From RXIX01 sp003989075 (GTDB lineage: Bacteria > Pseudomonadota > Gammaproteobacteria > Competibacterales > Competibacteraceae), in assembly GCA_029780415.1 (NCBI GenBank), contig JAKOYN010000058.1:1-5455 (forward strand): DNA of 5,455 bases, read 5' to 3'. A model generated the notes under the pieces. That model had not been told where the DNA came from, did not search any database, and saw only the letters and a list, made by a program, of their open reading frames with translations. The first letter of the stretch is position 1, and each line of letters opens with the position of its first letter. Position numbers and translations under genes: made by a program. Below are positions 1 through 5,455 of this stretch, in pieces.

Positions 1-63
1 AGCGGCAAACTGATGAAGCATTCGCCGGTGACTATCACACCGCTTGCGCGGATTCACGGGTAA
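1..63 (+). CDS. Possible C-terminal tail of an upstream gene
   Basis: Frame 1 is open from the window edge and gives a 20-residue tail (SGKLMKHSPVTITPLARIHG) ending at TAA 61-63. It could be the last residues of a gene lying left of the window. It is too short to identify, and the frame starting at position 3 is also open here, so at most one of the two is real. Third-position GC is only moderate (12 of 20 codons), which does not settle the question. Confidence 0.2.
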   Translation, partial: SGKLMKHSPVTITPLARIHG

Positions 64-434
64 CGTCTGCCCTTGCTTCGGCTGTGCTCAGCACGAGTTC
101 GGGCGGGCTGGTTGAGTCACGCCGCCAAAACGGGCAACGCCAATCAACGGTGGGCGTCATCAAGGATGATGACGATTCAGCGTTGAAGCCGGGGACTCAA
201 CTGGCCGGCGAAGCGATCTACCGTCTCGCCTATTTTGGCTGCAGCAGAGGCCCGCTCAGCGAGCAGCTCATCACGCGCATCAATGCCCTGATCACCGCTG
301 CCGGTCCCCGGCCCACCCTGGCTGGCCTATTACCTGGAATGGCTGGATGAGGCAGCACGGGCGCGCTTCGAGCAGGAATTCGCCGCCCACAATCCCTGGC
401 GGGCGGCAGCACAGCCCTGCAGAACGCGCCGCAT
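3..434 (+). pseudogene. Unidentified, possibly frameshifted coding remnant (partial at left edge)
   Basis: I do not recognise this stretch. A plus-strand frame is open from position 3 to the stop at 348-350. It becomes protein-like from about 185 (residues GEAIYRLAYFG, then SEQLITRINALITAAG). Just after that, the frame beginning at TGG 319-321 takes over with an equally protein-like run (WLAYYLEWLDEAARARFEQEF) and stays open to TAG 517-519, running into the 3' end of the convergent fadD. The second frame has a stop (TGA) at about 288-290, so it cannot supply the upstream part itself. The simplest reading is one helical protein whose frame is broken by an indel near 310-320, either a decayed gene or a sequencing error. 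The first ~180 bases are less convincing as coding. A GTG at 84 could start the first frame, but nothing upstream looks like a good ribosome binding site. No function is assigned. Confidence 0.3.
144..186. repeat. Nested inverted repeat (two stacked arms)
   Basis: A perfect 7-bp inverted repeat, CGTCATC (155-161) and GATGACG (168-174), encloses a 6-base loop. It is itself framed by a second perfect 6-bp pair, TCAACG (144-149) and CGTTGA (181-186), with internal-loop spacers of 5 and 6 bases. As RNA or extruded DNA it would fold into a 13-bp interrupted hairpin. No T-run follows, so it is not a standard intrinsic terminator. It sits inside the unidentified 1-434 stretch. Confidence 0.5.
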
Positions 435-2090
435 TCAGCGCAGTTCGCGGCGCAGGATCTTGCCGACGTTGGATTTGGGCAGACTGTCACGGAACTCGAC
501 AGCGCGCGGCATCTTATAGGCGGTCAGGTTCTTGCGGCAGTGGGCCAAAATAGCCTCGGCGCTCAGTTCCACACTCGGCTTGAGCACCACGAACACCTTG
601 ACCGCTTCGCCGCTCTTCTCGTCGGGCACGCCGACGCAGGCCACTTCCAGCACGCCTTCGCACGCGATCACCACGTCCTCGATTTCGTTGGGGAAGACGT
701 TGAAGCCGGACACCAGGATCATGTCCTTCTTGCGATCGACGATGCGGAAAAAGCCCTGCTCATCGACGGTCGCAACATCACCGGTCAGCAGCCAGCCATC
801 GCGCAGGGTGCGCGCGGTTTCCTCGGGGCGATTCCAGTAGCCGCGCATCACCTGCGGACCGCGCGCGCACAGCTCGCCGCGTTCACCGGGCGCTACTTCG
901 TGACCCTCTTCATCGCGCAATTCGATCTCGGTGGATGGCACCGGCAGGCCCACGCTGCCGGTAAAACCCGCGATATCGACCGGGTTGACGCACAGCACCG
1001 GCGCGGCTTCGGTCAGACCGTAGCCTTCCAGAATCGGCGTCCCGGTCAGTGCCTGCCAGCGCTCGGCAACCACTTTCTGCACCGCCGCGCCACCGCCAAC
1101 CGACAGGCGCAGCGAGCCAAAATCGAGCTGATTGAACTTCTCGTTATTCACCAGTGCATTGAACAGGGTGTTCACACCGGTGATCACGGTGAATTTCCAC
1201 GACCGGATCTCGCTGACGAACAGCGGGATATCACGTGGATTGGTGATCAGCAGGTTCAGACCGCCGTGATGGATGAAACACAGGCAATTCACCGTCAGGC
1301 AGAAAATGTGGTACAGCGGCAGCGCCGTAACCACGATCTCCTCGCCATCGCGGATTGCTGAACCGACCCAGACGGAAATCTGCTGCATGTTGGCCAGCAT
1401 ATTGCGATGGGTCAGCATCGCGCCCTTGGACAGGCCGGTGGTGCCACCGGTGTACTGCAGGAAGGCCAGATCCTCGGCCTCGACCGCAACCGGCTGCAGT
1501 TTGCGACGCCCACCCAGCGTCAGGGCGTCATTAAAGCCGATCGCGCCGGGCAGACTGTAATCCGGCACCATCTTCTTGACATGCCTGACCACCAGATTGA
1601 CCACCTTGGCCTTCCAGAACGGCAGCAGATCGCCAATTTCGGTAATAATAGCCTGCCTGACGGTGGTTCTGCCGATCACCTCAGCCAGCACATGGGCGAA
1701 GTTGGCCAGAATCAGAATCACCTTGGCGCCGGAATCCTGCAACTGATGCTCCAGTTCGCGCGGGGTATACAGCGGGTTGACGTTCACCACCACCAGTCCG
1801 GCGCGCAGCACGCCAAACAGCGCCACTGGATACTGCAGCAGGTTGGGCAGCATGATCGCCACCCGCTCGCCCTTCTCCAGGCCCAGATCCTGTTGCAGAT
1901 AAGCGGCAAAGGCCCGGCTCTTCTGCTCCAGCTCGGCATAGCTCATGCCATAGCCCATGTTGACGAAGGCGTTGCGCGCTGCGAAGCGCTGGCAACTCTG
2001 CTCGAATACCTCCACCAGCGAGCGATATGCGCCCAGGTCGATTTCCGCCGGCACAGTCGCCGGATAACGCTTTAGCCACACTTTCTCCAC
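435..2090 (-). CDS. fadD: Long-chain fatty acid--CoA ligase FadD
   Basis: FadD activates long-chain fatty acids: fatty acid + ATP + CoA gives acyl-CoA + AMP + PPi. It works on the cytoplasmic face of the inner membrane and feeds beta-oxidation and lipid synthesis. The 551-residue product opens like E. coli FadD (VWLxRYPAxVPxEI, residues 4-17) and keeps the adenylate-forming motifs in order: P-loop YTGGTTGLSKGA (213-224), EGYGLTE (355-361), GWLLTGD (432-438), the fatty-acyl-CoA synthetase signature from DRKKDMILVSGFN on (452-472), and PKSNVGK with the expected catalytic lysine K544. The start is GTG at 2090-2088, chosen because AAAGGAGG lies 5 bases upstream and the N-terminus aligns with FadD from residue 1. 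The protein stops right after LRRELR, so the short charged tail of about 10 residues seen in E. coli FadD (561 aa) is absent; no catalytic residue is lost. It is transcribed away from the Crp/Fnr regulator. No terminator-like hairpin with a T-run is seen past the stop. Confidence 0.96.
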   Translation of the reverse strand: MEKVWLKRYPATVPAEIDLGAYRSLVEVFEQSCQRFAARNAFVNMGYGMSYAELEQKSRAFAAYLQQDLGLEKGERVAIMLPNLLQYPVALFGVLRAGLVVVNVNPLYTPRELEHQLQDSGAKVILILANFAHVLAEVIGRTTVRQAIITEIGDLLPFWKAKVVNLVVRHVKKMVPDYSLPGAIGFNDALTLGGRRKLQPVAVEAEDLAFLQYTGGTTGLSKGAMLTHRNMLANMQQISVWVGSAIRDGEEIVVTALPLYHIFCLTVNCLCFIHHGGLNLLITNPRDIPLFVSEIRSWKFTVITGVNTLFNALVNNEKFNQLDFGSLRLSVGGGAAVQKVVAERWQALTGTPILEGYGLTEAAPVLCVNPVDIAGFTGSVGLPVPSTEIELRDEEGHEVAPGERGELCARGPQVMRGYWNRPEETARTLRDGWLLTGDVATVDEQGFFRIVDRKKDMILVSGFNVFPNEIEDVVIACEGVLEVACVGVPDEKSGEAVKVFVVLKPSVELSAEAILAHCRKNLTAYKMPRAVEFRDSLPKSNVGKILRRELR

Positions 2091-2095
2091 GGGAA

Positions 2096-2103
2096 CCTCC
2101 TTT
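2096..2103 (-). promoter_or_regulatory. Shine-Dalgarno of fadD, fixes the GTG start
   Basis: The minus strand reads AAAGGAGG followed by TTCCC and GTG. An eight-base Shine-Dalgarno match 5 bases before the codon supports initiation at GTG 2090-2088, although GTG is the weaker start codon. Confidence 0.8.
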
Positions 2104-2159
2104 GCATCAGGAATTTGGATGGATTTTTCACGTGTTGATTACCAAAATCCCCTGTCGAG

Positions 2160-2210
2160 AAATTGTCATATCTAGCTTTTCCCGAATCGCTGCCCAAAAA
2201 TTGACAACTT
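2160..2210. repeat. Spaced inverted repeat AAATTGTCA / TGACAACTT, possible operator pair
   Basis: The left arm at 2160-2168 and the reverse complement of the right arm at 2202-2210 agree at 8 of 9 bases. Their centres are 42 bp apart, close to four helical turns. A third related element, TGTCCAA (2214-2220, reading TTGGACA on the minus strand), lies just beyond the right arm. The arrangement would suit two dimers or half-sites on one DNA face in a divergent promoter, but chance cannot be excluded for arms this short in AT-rich DNA. Confidence 0.3.
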
Positions 2211-2264
2211 TGCTGTCCAATCCTGCGGCCATGCCAGAAACCGAACCACCACCAAGAACCGATT

Positions 2265-2975
2265 ATGAAAACCGTACCGATCCGTATCGCCTGGCTGGGA
2301 GAAGAGGATTGCCGCGACTGCGCCGTGCGCGGCTCAGCTCTATTCGCTGGCCTGCAGGAACTCGATTTTGGCCGTCTCCATCAGCCGATCGAGGATATCG
2401 CCCTGGAACCTCAGGCCGTGCTGTACCGGACTGGCGAACGCGGCCGCTCGGTGTTCACGCTGCGCCAGGGGCTGATCAAATTGGTGAAGTACCTGCCCGA
2501 TGGCACCCAGCGCATTGTCCGCCTGCTACGCCACGGCGATACGCTCGGTCTGGAAGTGCTGGTCAACCAGCCCTACCCGCACGATGCCATCGCCCTGACG
2601 GCCAGCACGGTCTGCGCGATCCCGGCCACCCTGGTGGAACGGCTCAGCCGCGAGCAGCCGCAACTGCACCAGGAACTGATGGCGCGCTGGCAGCGGGCGC
2701 TGGCCGATGCCGATCACTGGCTGGCGGAATTTTCCACCGGCACCGCCCGGCAGCGGGTAGCGCGACTGCTGCTGCGCCTGCACGAACACGCCCCGGAAAA
2801 GCCGGTGACCCTGTTTGGCCGTGAAGATCTGGGCGCGATGCTGGCGCTGACCACCGAGACAGTCAGCCGCACCATTGCCGAATTGCGCCGTACCCAGATC
2901 ATCCAGGAGCTGCGCCAGAATCAATTGCTGCTGAACCCTCTGGAACTGCGGCGCATCGCCGAGGGTTCGGCGTGA
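2265..2975 (+). CDS. Crp/Fnr-family transcriptional regulator, FNR-like
   Basis: This is a cytoplasmic DNA-binding regulator of 236 residues, the usual length for the family. An N-terminal beta-roll sensor (about 28-125) contains GERGRSVFTLRQGLIK and the GDTLGLEVL turn. A long dimerisation helix follows (about 122-155), then a winged helix-turn-helix (about 160-230) whose recognition helix is TTETVSRTIAEL (196-207). E198, S201 and R202 match the E..SR set that reads TTGAT half-sites in FNR. The phosphate-binding cassette of cAMP-binding CRP is not kept: the Arg-Ser pair is replaced by HD around 106-107, so cAMP is an unlikely ligand. Cysteines 16, 19 and 117 align with FNR C20, C23 and C122, but the position of C29 is Ala25. 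ATG 2265 is the first possible start: the frame is closed by TGA at 2202-2204 and has no ATG, GTG or TTG in between. The Shine-Dalgarno is weak (AAGAA 2254-2258). The ligand and targets are unknown; the divergent position points to self-control or control of fadD. Confidence 0.9.
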   Translation: MKTVPIRIAWLGEEDCRDCAVRGSALFAGLQELDFGRLHQPIEDIALEPQAVLYRTGERGRSVFTLRQGLIKLVKYLPDGTQRIVRLLRHGDTLGLEVLVNQPYPHDAIALTASTVCAIPATLVERLSREQPQLHQELMARWQRALADADHWLAEFSTGTARQRVARLLLRLHEHAPEKPVTLFGREDLGAMLALTTETVSRTIAELRRTQIIQELRQNQLLLNPLELRRIAEGSA

Positions 2976-2988
2976 GGCTGGAGCCTGT

Positions 2989-4530
2989 TCAGCCGCCGAG
3001 CATCCGCCCCGGCAGTTGCAGCAGCAGGCGCCCGGCATTGAGCAGCTGCCGGCGCAGCAGCGGCCAGTTTTCGGCCTGCCGGCGCTGCTCCAGACAGCGC
3101 AGCAGGCGCACCCGACCGGCTTCATCCTGACGATCCAGTAATGCCGTCCACAACGCATCCTCGACGTTGTAGACCCGTTCCGCCGCCAGACACACCGGAA
3201 TCACCGCATCGACCGGCAGGGCCAGATCGCTTGCAACCACCTCCAGCGCAGCGCGGATGTTGCGGGCCTTGGCGCCTTGCGGATTCTGCAGATCGTAGGG
3301 GGGCTGCCATTCGCGCGACGGACGCAGCAGGTCAATATGGCTGAGCGCGACCAGCAGCGGTGGCGGCCGGCGATCCTGCCGCTCCGCCCAGGCCGCGCGC
3401 AGGGCATCCAACTGCTGGCGGTCGATCTGCCGGTCAGGCCGATGCGCCGCGCACACCCACAGCAGCACATCCGCATCGCGCGCCGCCGCACGCACATCCG
3501 GCCCGGCCAGCAGCTCCGTATCACAGCCGGGCGTATCAAATACCAGCGCTGCAGTCAGGCCGGCGCGTTCCAGGCGATAGGGCGTTATCCCGCGCGTCGT
3601 ATCCGGCAGCAGGTCGGTCGCGGCGGTCAACTGGCCAAACAGCGCATTGATCAGGCTGGACTTACCGGCATTGGCCCGTCCCAGCACCAAGATGCGCAGT
3701 GGCTCCGCTGGCGCACTGTTTTCCGCCGCCCGCTGCAGATCGGCGCTGGACACCGGCGTGACCGTAGCGGTTGGCTCGGCCTCGCTCAGCACCAGCCGCC
3801 CGCTGTACAGTTCGATGGCGTAATAACCGACCTTGCGCACATATTCGCGCAGCAGCCAGCGCTGAGTCTCGGCCCAGGCACTGCCAAAGGTCTGGCCACG
3901 GGCATAACCCCAGGCTTCGCTGATCACCGCATCGGCGGGATTGAGCACCAGCCGCCCGGCCCGGTACACGTTCAGCAGGCGTTCCAGCGGCGCCTTCCAG
4001 CGCCAGGCGCGCATCAGGTCGCCCAGGGTCAACTGGTGGCTGAACGGCACGTTCTCACTGACCGTGGCGCGCAGGTCACGGCTGGCGCGCTCGATGATCA
4101 GCAGCGTATGCGGCACGGTCAGTTCCAGCAGCGGCCGCTCGCGCTGCGGGTGGTAATGATGAGCGACCGCTTCCAACGCGTTCTGGCCAAGCAGCCACAG
4201 CCGCCCGCCATCCTGCAGTGGCCAATCCTGCGGCTGCACGCCATCGGCAAGCTGTTCGACCGCCATCCAGGCACCCTCGGCAGTGCGCGGCCAGGCCGGA
4301 TCGGCCCGGGTCGCCGCCTCGCCCAGCAGGCGCCGCCCGCGGCGCGTCAGCGCGTATTGCAGCGCGTAACTGAGCATGCCGCAGCCCAACAGCCCGGCCA
4401 GCCACCACGACAGCCACCCGCTCTGCCACAGCCAGAACGCGCCCAGCGGCAGCAGCGCCATTCCCGGCAGCAGCCCCAGCACCAGCGCCAGCAAACGCAG
4501 GCGATCCACCCGCTCGAACAATGCCTTCAT
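2989..4530 (-). CDS. Membrane-anchored Era/TrmE-like GTPase
   Basis: The 513-residue product has two close hydrophobic segments at the N-terminus (about 12-33 and 35-60, rich in Leu, Trp and Gly), predicted to anchor it in the inner membrane as a hairpin. Residues about 62-275 form a region I cannot assign to a family. A G domain follows: G1 GRANAGKS (284-291), G2 with TTR (311-313) as in the TrmE-Era class, G3 DTPG (332-335), G4 written SHID (397-400) instead of NKxD, and a G5-like segment near PVCLAA (445-450). A basic, Leu-rich helical tail ends the protein. I chose ATG 4530-4528 because it overlaps the preceding gene's stop in an ATGA; a longer frame runs up to 4707, but its extra 59 residues lie inside the upstream gene and look non-coding. 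It is related to the HSR1/YfjP type of P-loop GTPase. The substrate or partner is unknown; the adjacent GTPase is the likeliest partner. Confidence 0.87.
   Translation of the reverse strand: MKALFERVDRLRLLALVLGLLPGMALLPLGAFWLWQSGWLSWWLAGLLGCGMLSYALQYALTRRGRRLLGEAATRADPAWPRTAEGAWMAVEQLADGVQPQDWPLQDGGRLWLLGQNALEAVAHHYHPQRERPLLELTVPHTLLIIERASRDLRATVSENVPFSHQLTLGDLMRAWRWKAPLERLLNVYRAGRLVLNPADAVISEAWGYARGQTFGSAWAETQRWLLREYVRKVGYYAIELYSGRLVLSEAEPTATVTPVSSADLQRAAENSAPAEPLRILVLGRANAGKSSLINALFGQLTAATDLLPDTTRGITPYRLERAGLTAALVFDTPGCDTELLAGPDVRAAARDADVLLWVCAAHRPDRQIDRQQLDALRAAWAERQDRRPPPLLVALSHIDLLRPSREWQPPYDLQNPQGAKARNIRAALEVVASDLALPVDAVIPVCLAAERVYNVEDALWTALLDRQDEAGRVRLLRCLEQRRQAENWPLLRRQLLNAGRLLLQLPGRMLGG
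4527..4530 (-). promoter_or_regulatory. ATGA stop/start overlap coupling the two GTPase genes
   Basis: On the minus strand the upstream gene ends with TTA TGA and the downstream gene begins ATG AAG, sharing the bases ATGA. This 4-bp overlap is typical of translational coupling and indicates one transcript with linked expression. A GAGG ten bases before the ATG is the only Shine-Dalgarno-like sequence, so re-initiation by terminating ribosomes probably contributes. Confidence 0.85.
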
Positions 4531-5455
4531 AATCTGCCGGCCTCCGCGCGCGCCTTGAGAAAGGCCGTGCCGCTGGCCAGGGCCTCGGCGTAAACCCGGC
4601 GCAGCGCCGCGCCATCCACCAGACCCTCGCGGCGCTGGGTGGTGAAATAGGATCCCGCAGCCTTGCCGAGCGCGTAGGTCGTGGTCGCGCTGGCGGTCGC
4701 GCCCCACAGTGCACCTACGGTCTGTCCCCAGCCGGGAATCAGCTTGATCACCTCGCGACCGAGCATCCGTCCCAGATAGCCAGCCCCCACACCAATGCCG
4801 AGCAGACCGAGAAACTCCGACACCGTGCGCCGCTCCCAGCTCTGCCCATACAGCGTAGCCAGACTGTGCAGCATCTTGGCCTGCAGCGCCGGCACGCCGA
4901 CCAGATCCACCAGCGGCAGCGCACCGACCGCACCCGCCGCCAGCGCATAACCGACAATGTGCGGGTGCGCGGCGCGGGCATAGATATCCTGCACGGCGGT
5001 ATTGCCCTGCAGCAGCGCCTGCAATCCTAGATGGGTCGCCTGTTCAATCGCCGCCCACAGCGCCTCCAGACCGTAATCAGCCGGGGGCCAGCCATCCTCG
5101 GCCAGGGTCAGATCGACCACCACCCAGAACAGCGGCGCCTTGCCCGGCAACGCGCCCAGGCGCTCGCGCTGCGCACTGAGCACACGCCGCAACGGCGCCG
5201 GTAACGGCGATGACAGCAGATCCGCGCCATAGGGATAGGGCAGCGGATGCGTATCACCGTAACCCTCGATTTCATGCGGGGCGGTCTGGACGATCAGCAC
5301 TGGCCAGTCGGGATGGCGCTGGCGCACCGCGCGCAGCACATCCACGATGCTGTCCTGCTTCAGATCGCCGGCTTTCATCACCGCGATCAGCAGATGCGCC
5401 TGTGCTTCGCAATAGGCGATGTCCTCGGCAGGATCGTAGGCGACCTCGCCCAGGC
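4527..5455 (-). CDS. GTPase with C-terminal DUF697 domain (partial, 5' end outside window)
   Basis: The frame is open to the window edge with no stop. A GTG at 5381 is only an internal valine codon, because 24 further codons upstream read well as protein (LGEVAYDPAEDIAYCEAQ). These follow what should be the G3 DTPG motif, just outside the window. In the 308 visible residues, the rest of a G domain covers about 1-140. The G4 position reads QTAPHE (56-61) rather than NKxD or TKxD, and a G5-like segment WVVVDLT falls near 110-116. A DUF697-type region then runs from about 165 to 270: a hydrophobic Ala/Gly stretch with PLVDLVGVPALQAKML, a second around 213-228, and a third with IPGWGQTVGA...TTTYALGKAAGSYF, characteristic of the DUF697/YcjF group. 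It is probably an inner-membrane-associated protein. It lies directly upstream of, and overlaps, the second GTPase; the two G domains resemble each other and are likely diverged paralogues. Confidence 0.85.
   Translation of the reverse strand, partial: LGEVAYDPAEDIAYCEAQAHLLIAVMKAGDLKQDSIVDVLRAVRQRHPDWPVLIVQTAPHEIEGYGDTHPLPYPYGADLLSSPLPAPLRRVLSAQRERLGALPGKAPLFWVVVDLTLAEDGWPPADYGLEALWAAIEQATHLGLQALLQGNTAVQDIYARAAHPHIVGYALAAGAVGALPLVDLVGVPALQAKMLHSLATLYGQSWERRTVSEFLGLLGIGVGAGYLGRMLGREVIKLIPGWGQTVGALWGATASATTTYALGKAAGSYFTTQRREGLVDGAALRRVYAEALASGTAFLKARAEAGRL

Larger units (their letters stand above)
2091..2264. promoter_or_regulatory. Divergent intergenic region between fadD and the Crp/Fnr regulator
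   Basis: These 174 bases must hold the promoters of both divergent genes. They are clearly more AT-rich than the flanking genes, especially 2101-2210. Visible elements are TTGACA (2201-2206, plus strand), a TTGAT half-site (2135-2139), a CACGTG palindrome (2129-2134), and a widely spaced inverted pair AAATTGTCA (2160-2168) / TGACAACTT (2202-2210). I tested -35/-10 pairings by eye on both strands and found none with good matches at 16-18 bp spacing. For example, TTGACA at 2201 has no acceptable -10, and TTGGGC-N17-TAGATA on the minus strand matches only 3 of 6 in each box. Both promoters may therefore be activator-dependent, or use a non-housekeeping sigma factor. Confidence 0.6.

Noticed and set aside
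142..188. Integron attC-like site (AATCAAC ... GTTGAAG around the nested repeat)
   Set aside because: Each end differs from the RYYYAAC/GTTRRRY consensus at one base, the two ends are not fully complementary, the element is shorter than usual attC sites, and no integrase or cassette is visible.
230..490. Minus-strand open frame of 86 codons
   Set aside because: It overlaps the end of fadD, is biased toward Pro, Arg, Ala and Cys, and has no ribosome binding site or family resemblance.
540..2075. Two long plus-strand open frames (540-1361 and 1407-2075) opposite fadD
   Set aside because: fadD is certain on the other strand; these frames are low-complexity shadows caused by its codon bias.
2201..2229. 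Sigma70 promoter with TTGACA as -35 for the regulator gene
   Set aside because: At 16-18 bp spacing the bases are GC-rich (around 2223-2229) and do not resemble TATAAT.
3277..4593. Long plus-strand open frame (438 codons) opposite the membrane GTPase
   Set aside because: It is antisense to a gene with clear G motifs, is rich in Gln, Arg, Pro and His as expected for the complement of GC-biased codons, and shows no recognisable domain.
4531..4707. N-terminal extension of the membrane GTPase to a start at 4707
   Set aside because: The extra residues (rich in Arg, Gly and Pro) are read out of frame inside the DUF697 gene; the ATGA overlap start gives a normal membrane-hairpin N-terminus.
5379..5381. 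GTG at 5381 as the start of the DUF697 GTPase
   Set aside because: The frame stays open to the window edge with convincing G-domain sequence upstream, so this is an internal valine codon.

Overview
The window looks like chromosomal DNA from a GC-rich gammaproteobacterium. The main reason is a FadD that is close, motif by motif, to the enterobacterial/pseudomonad long-chain acyl-CoA ligase. This is an inference from protein resemblance, base composition and codon use; no marker gene fixes the genus.

Layout. Positions 1-434 hold no gene I can name. They contain an open frame entering from the left edge that appears to switch frame near 310-320, a competing short tail ending at 61-63, and a nested inverted repeat at 144-186. 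Next is fadD on the minus strand (2090 down to 435, GTG start, strong Shine-Dalgarno). A 174-bp divergent intergenic region (2091-2264) separates it from a Crp/Fnr-family regulator on the plus strand (2265-2975). Only 13 bp further on, convergent to it, lies the end of a two-gene minus-strand operon: a membrane-anchored Era/TrmE-like GTPase (4530 down to 2989) preceded by a DUF697-type GTPase (stop at 4527, start beyond the right edge). The two GTPase genes overlap by an ATGA and are probably translationally coupled.

How the parts may work together. FadD activates free fatty acids to acyl-CoA at the inner membrane. The regulator shares the only promoter region with fadD, so self-control and control of fadD are the obvious hypotheses. 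It carries an FNR-type recognition helix (E..SR) but only three of the four FNR cluster cysteines. The two GTPases look like diverged paralogues: one has an intact G1-G3 set and a two-helix membrane anchor, the other has a C-terminal DUF697 hydrophobic domain and a degenerate G4 motif. This pair is the least understood part of the window and the best candidate for an uncharacterised system, perhaps a membrane-bound hetero-oligomeric GTPase. No mobile element, CRISPR array, tRNA or rRNA was seen.
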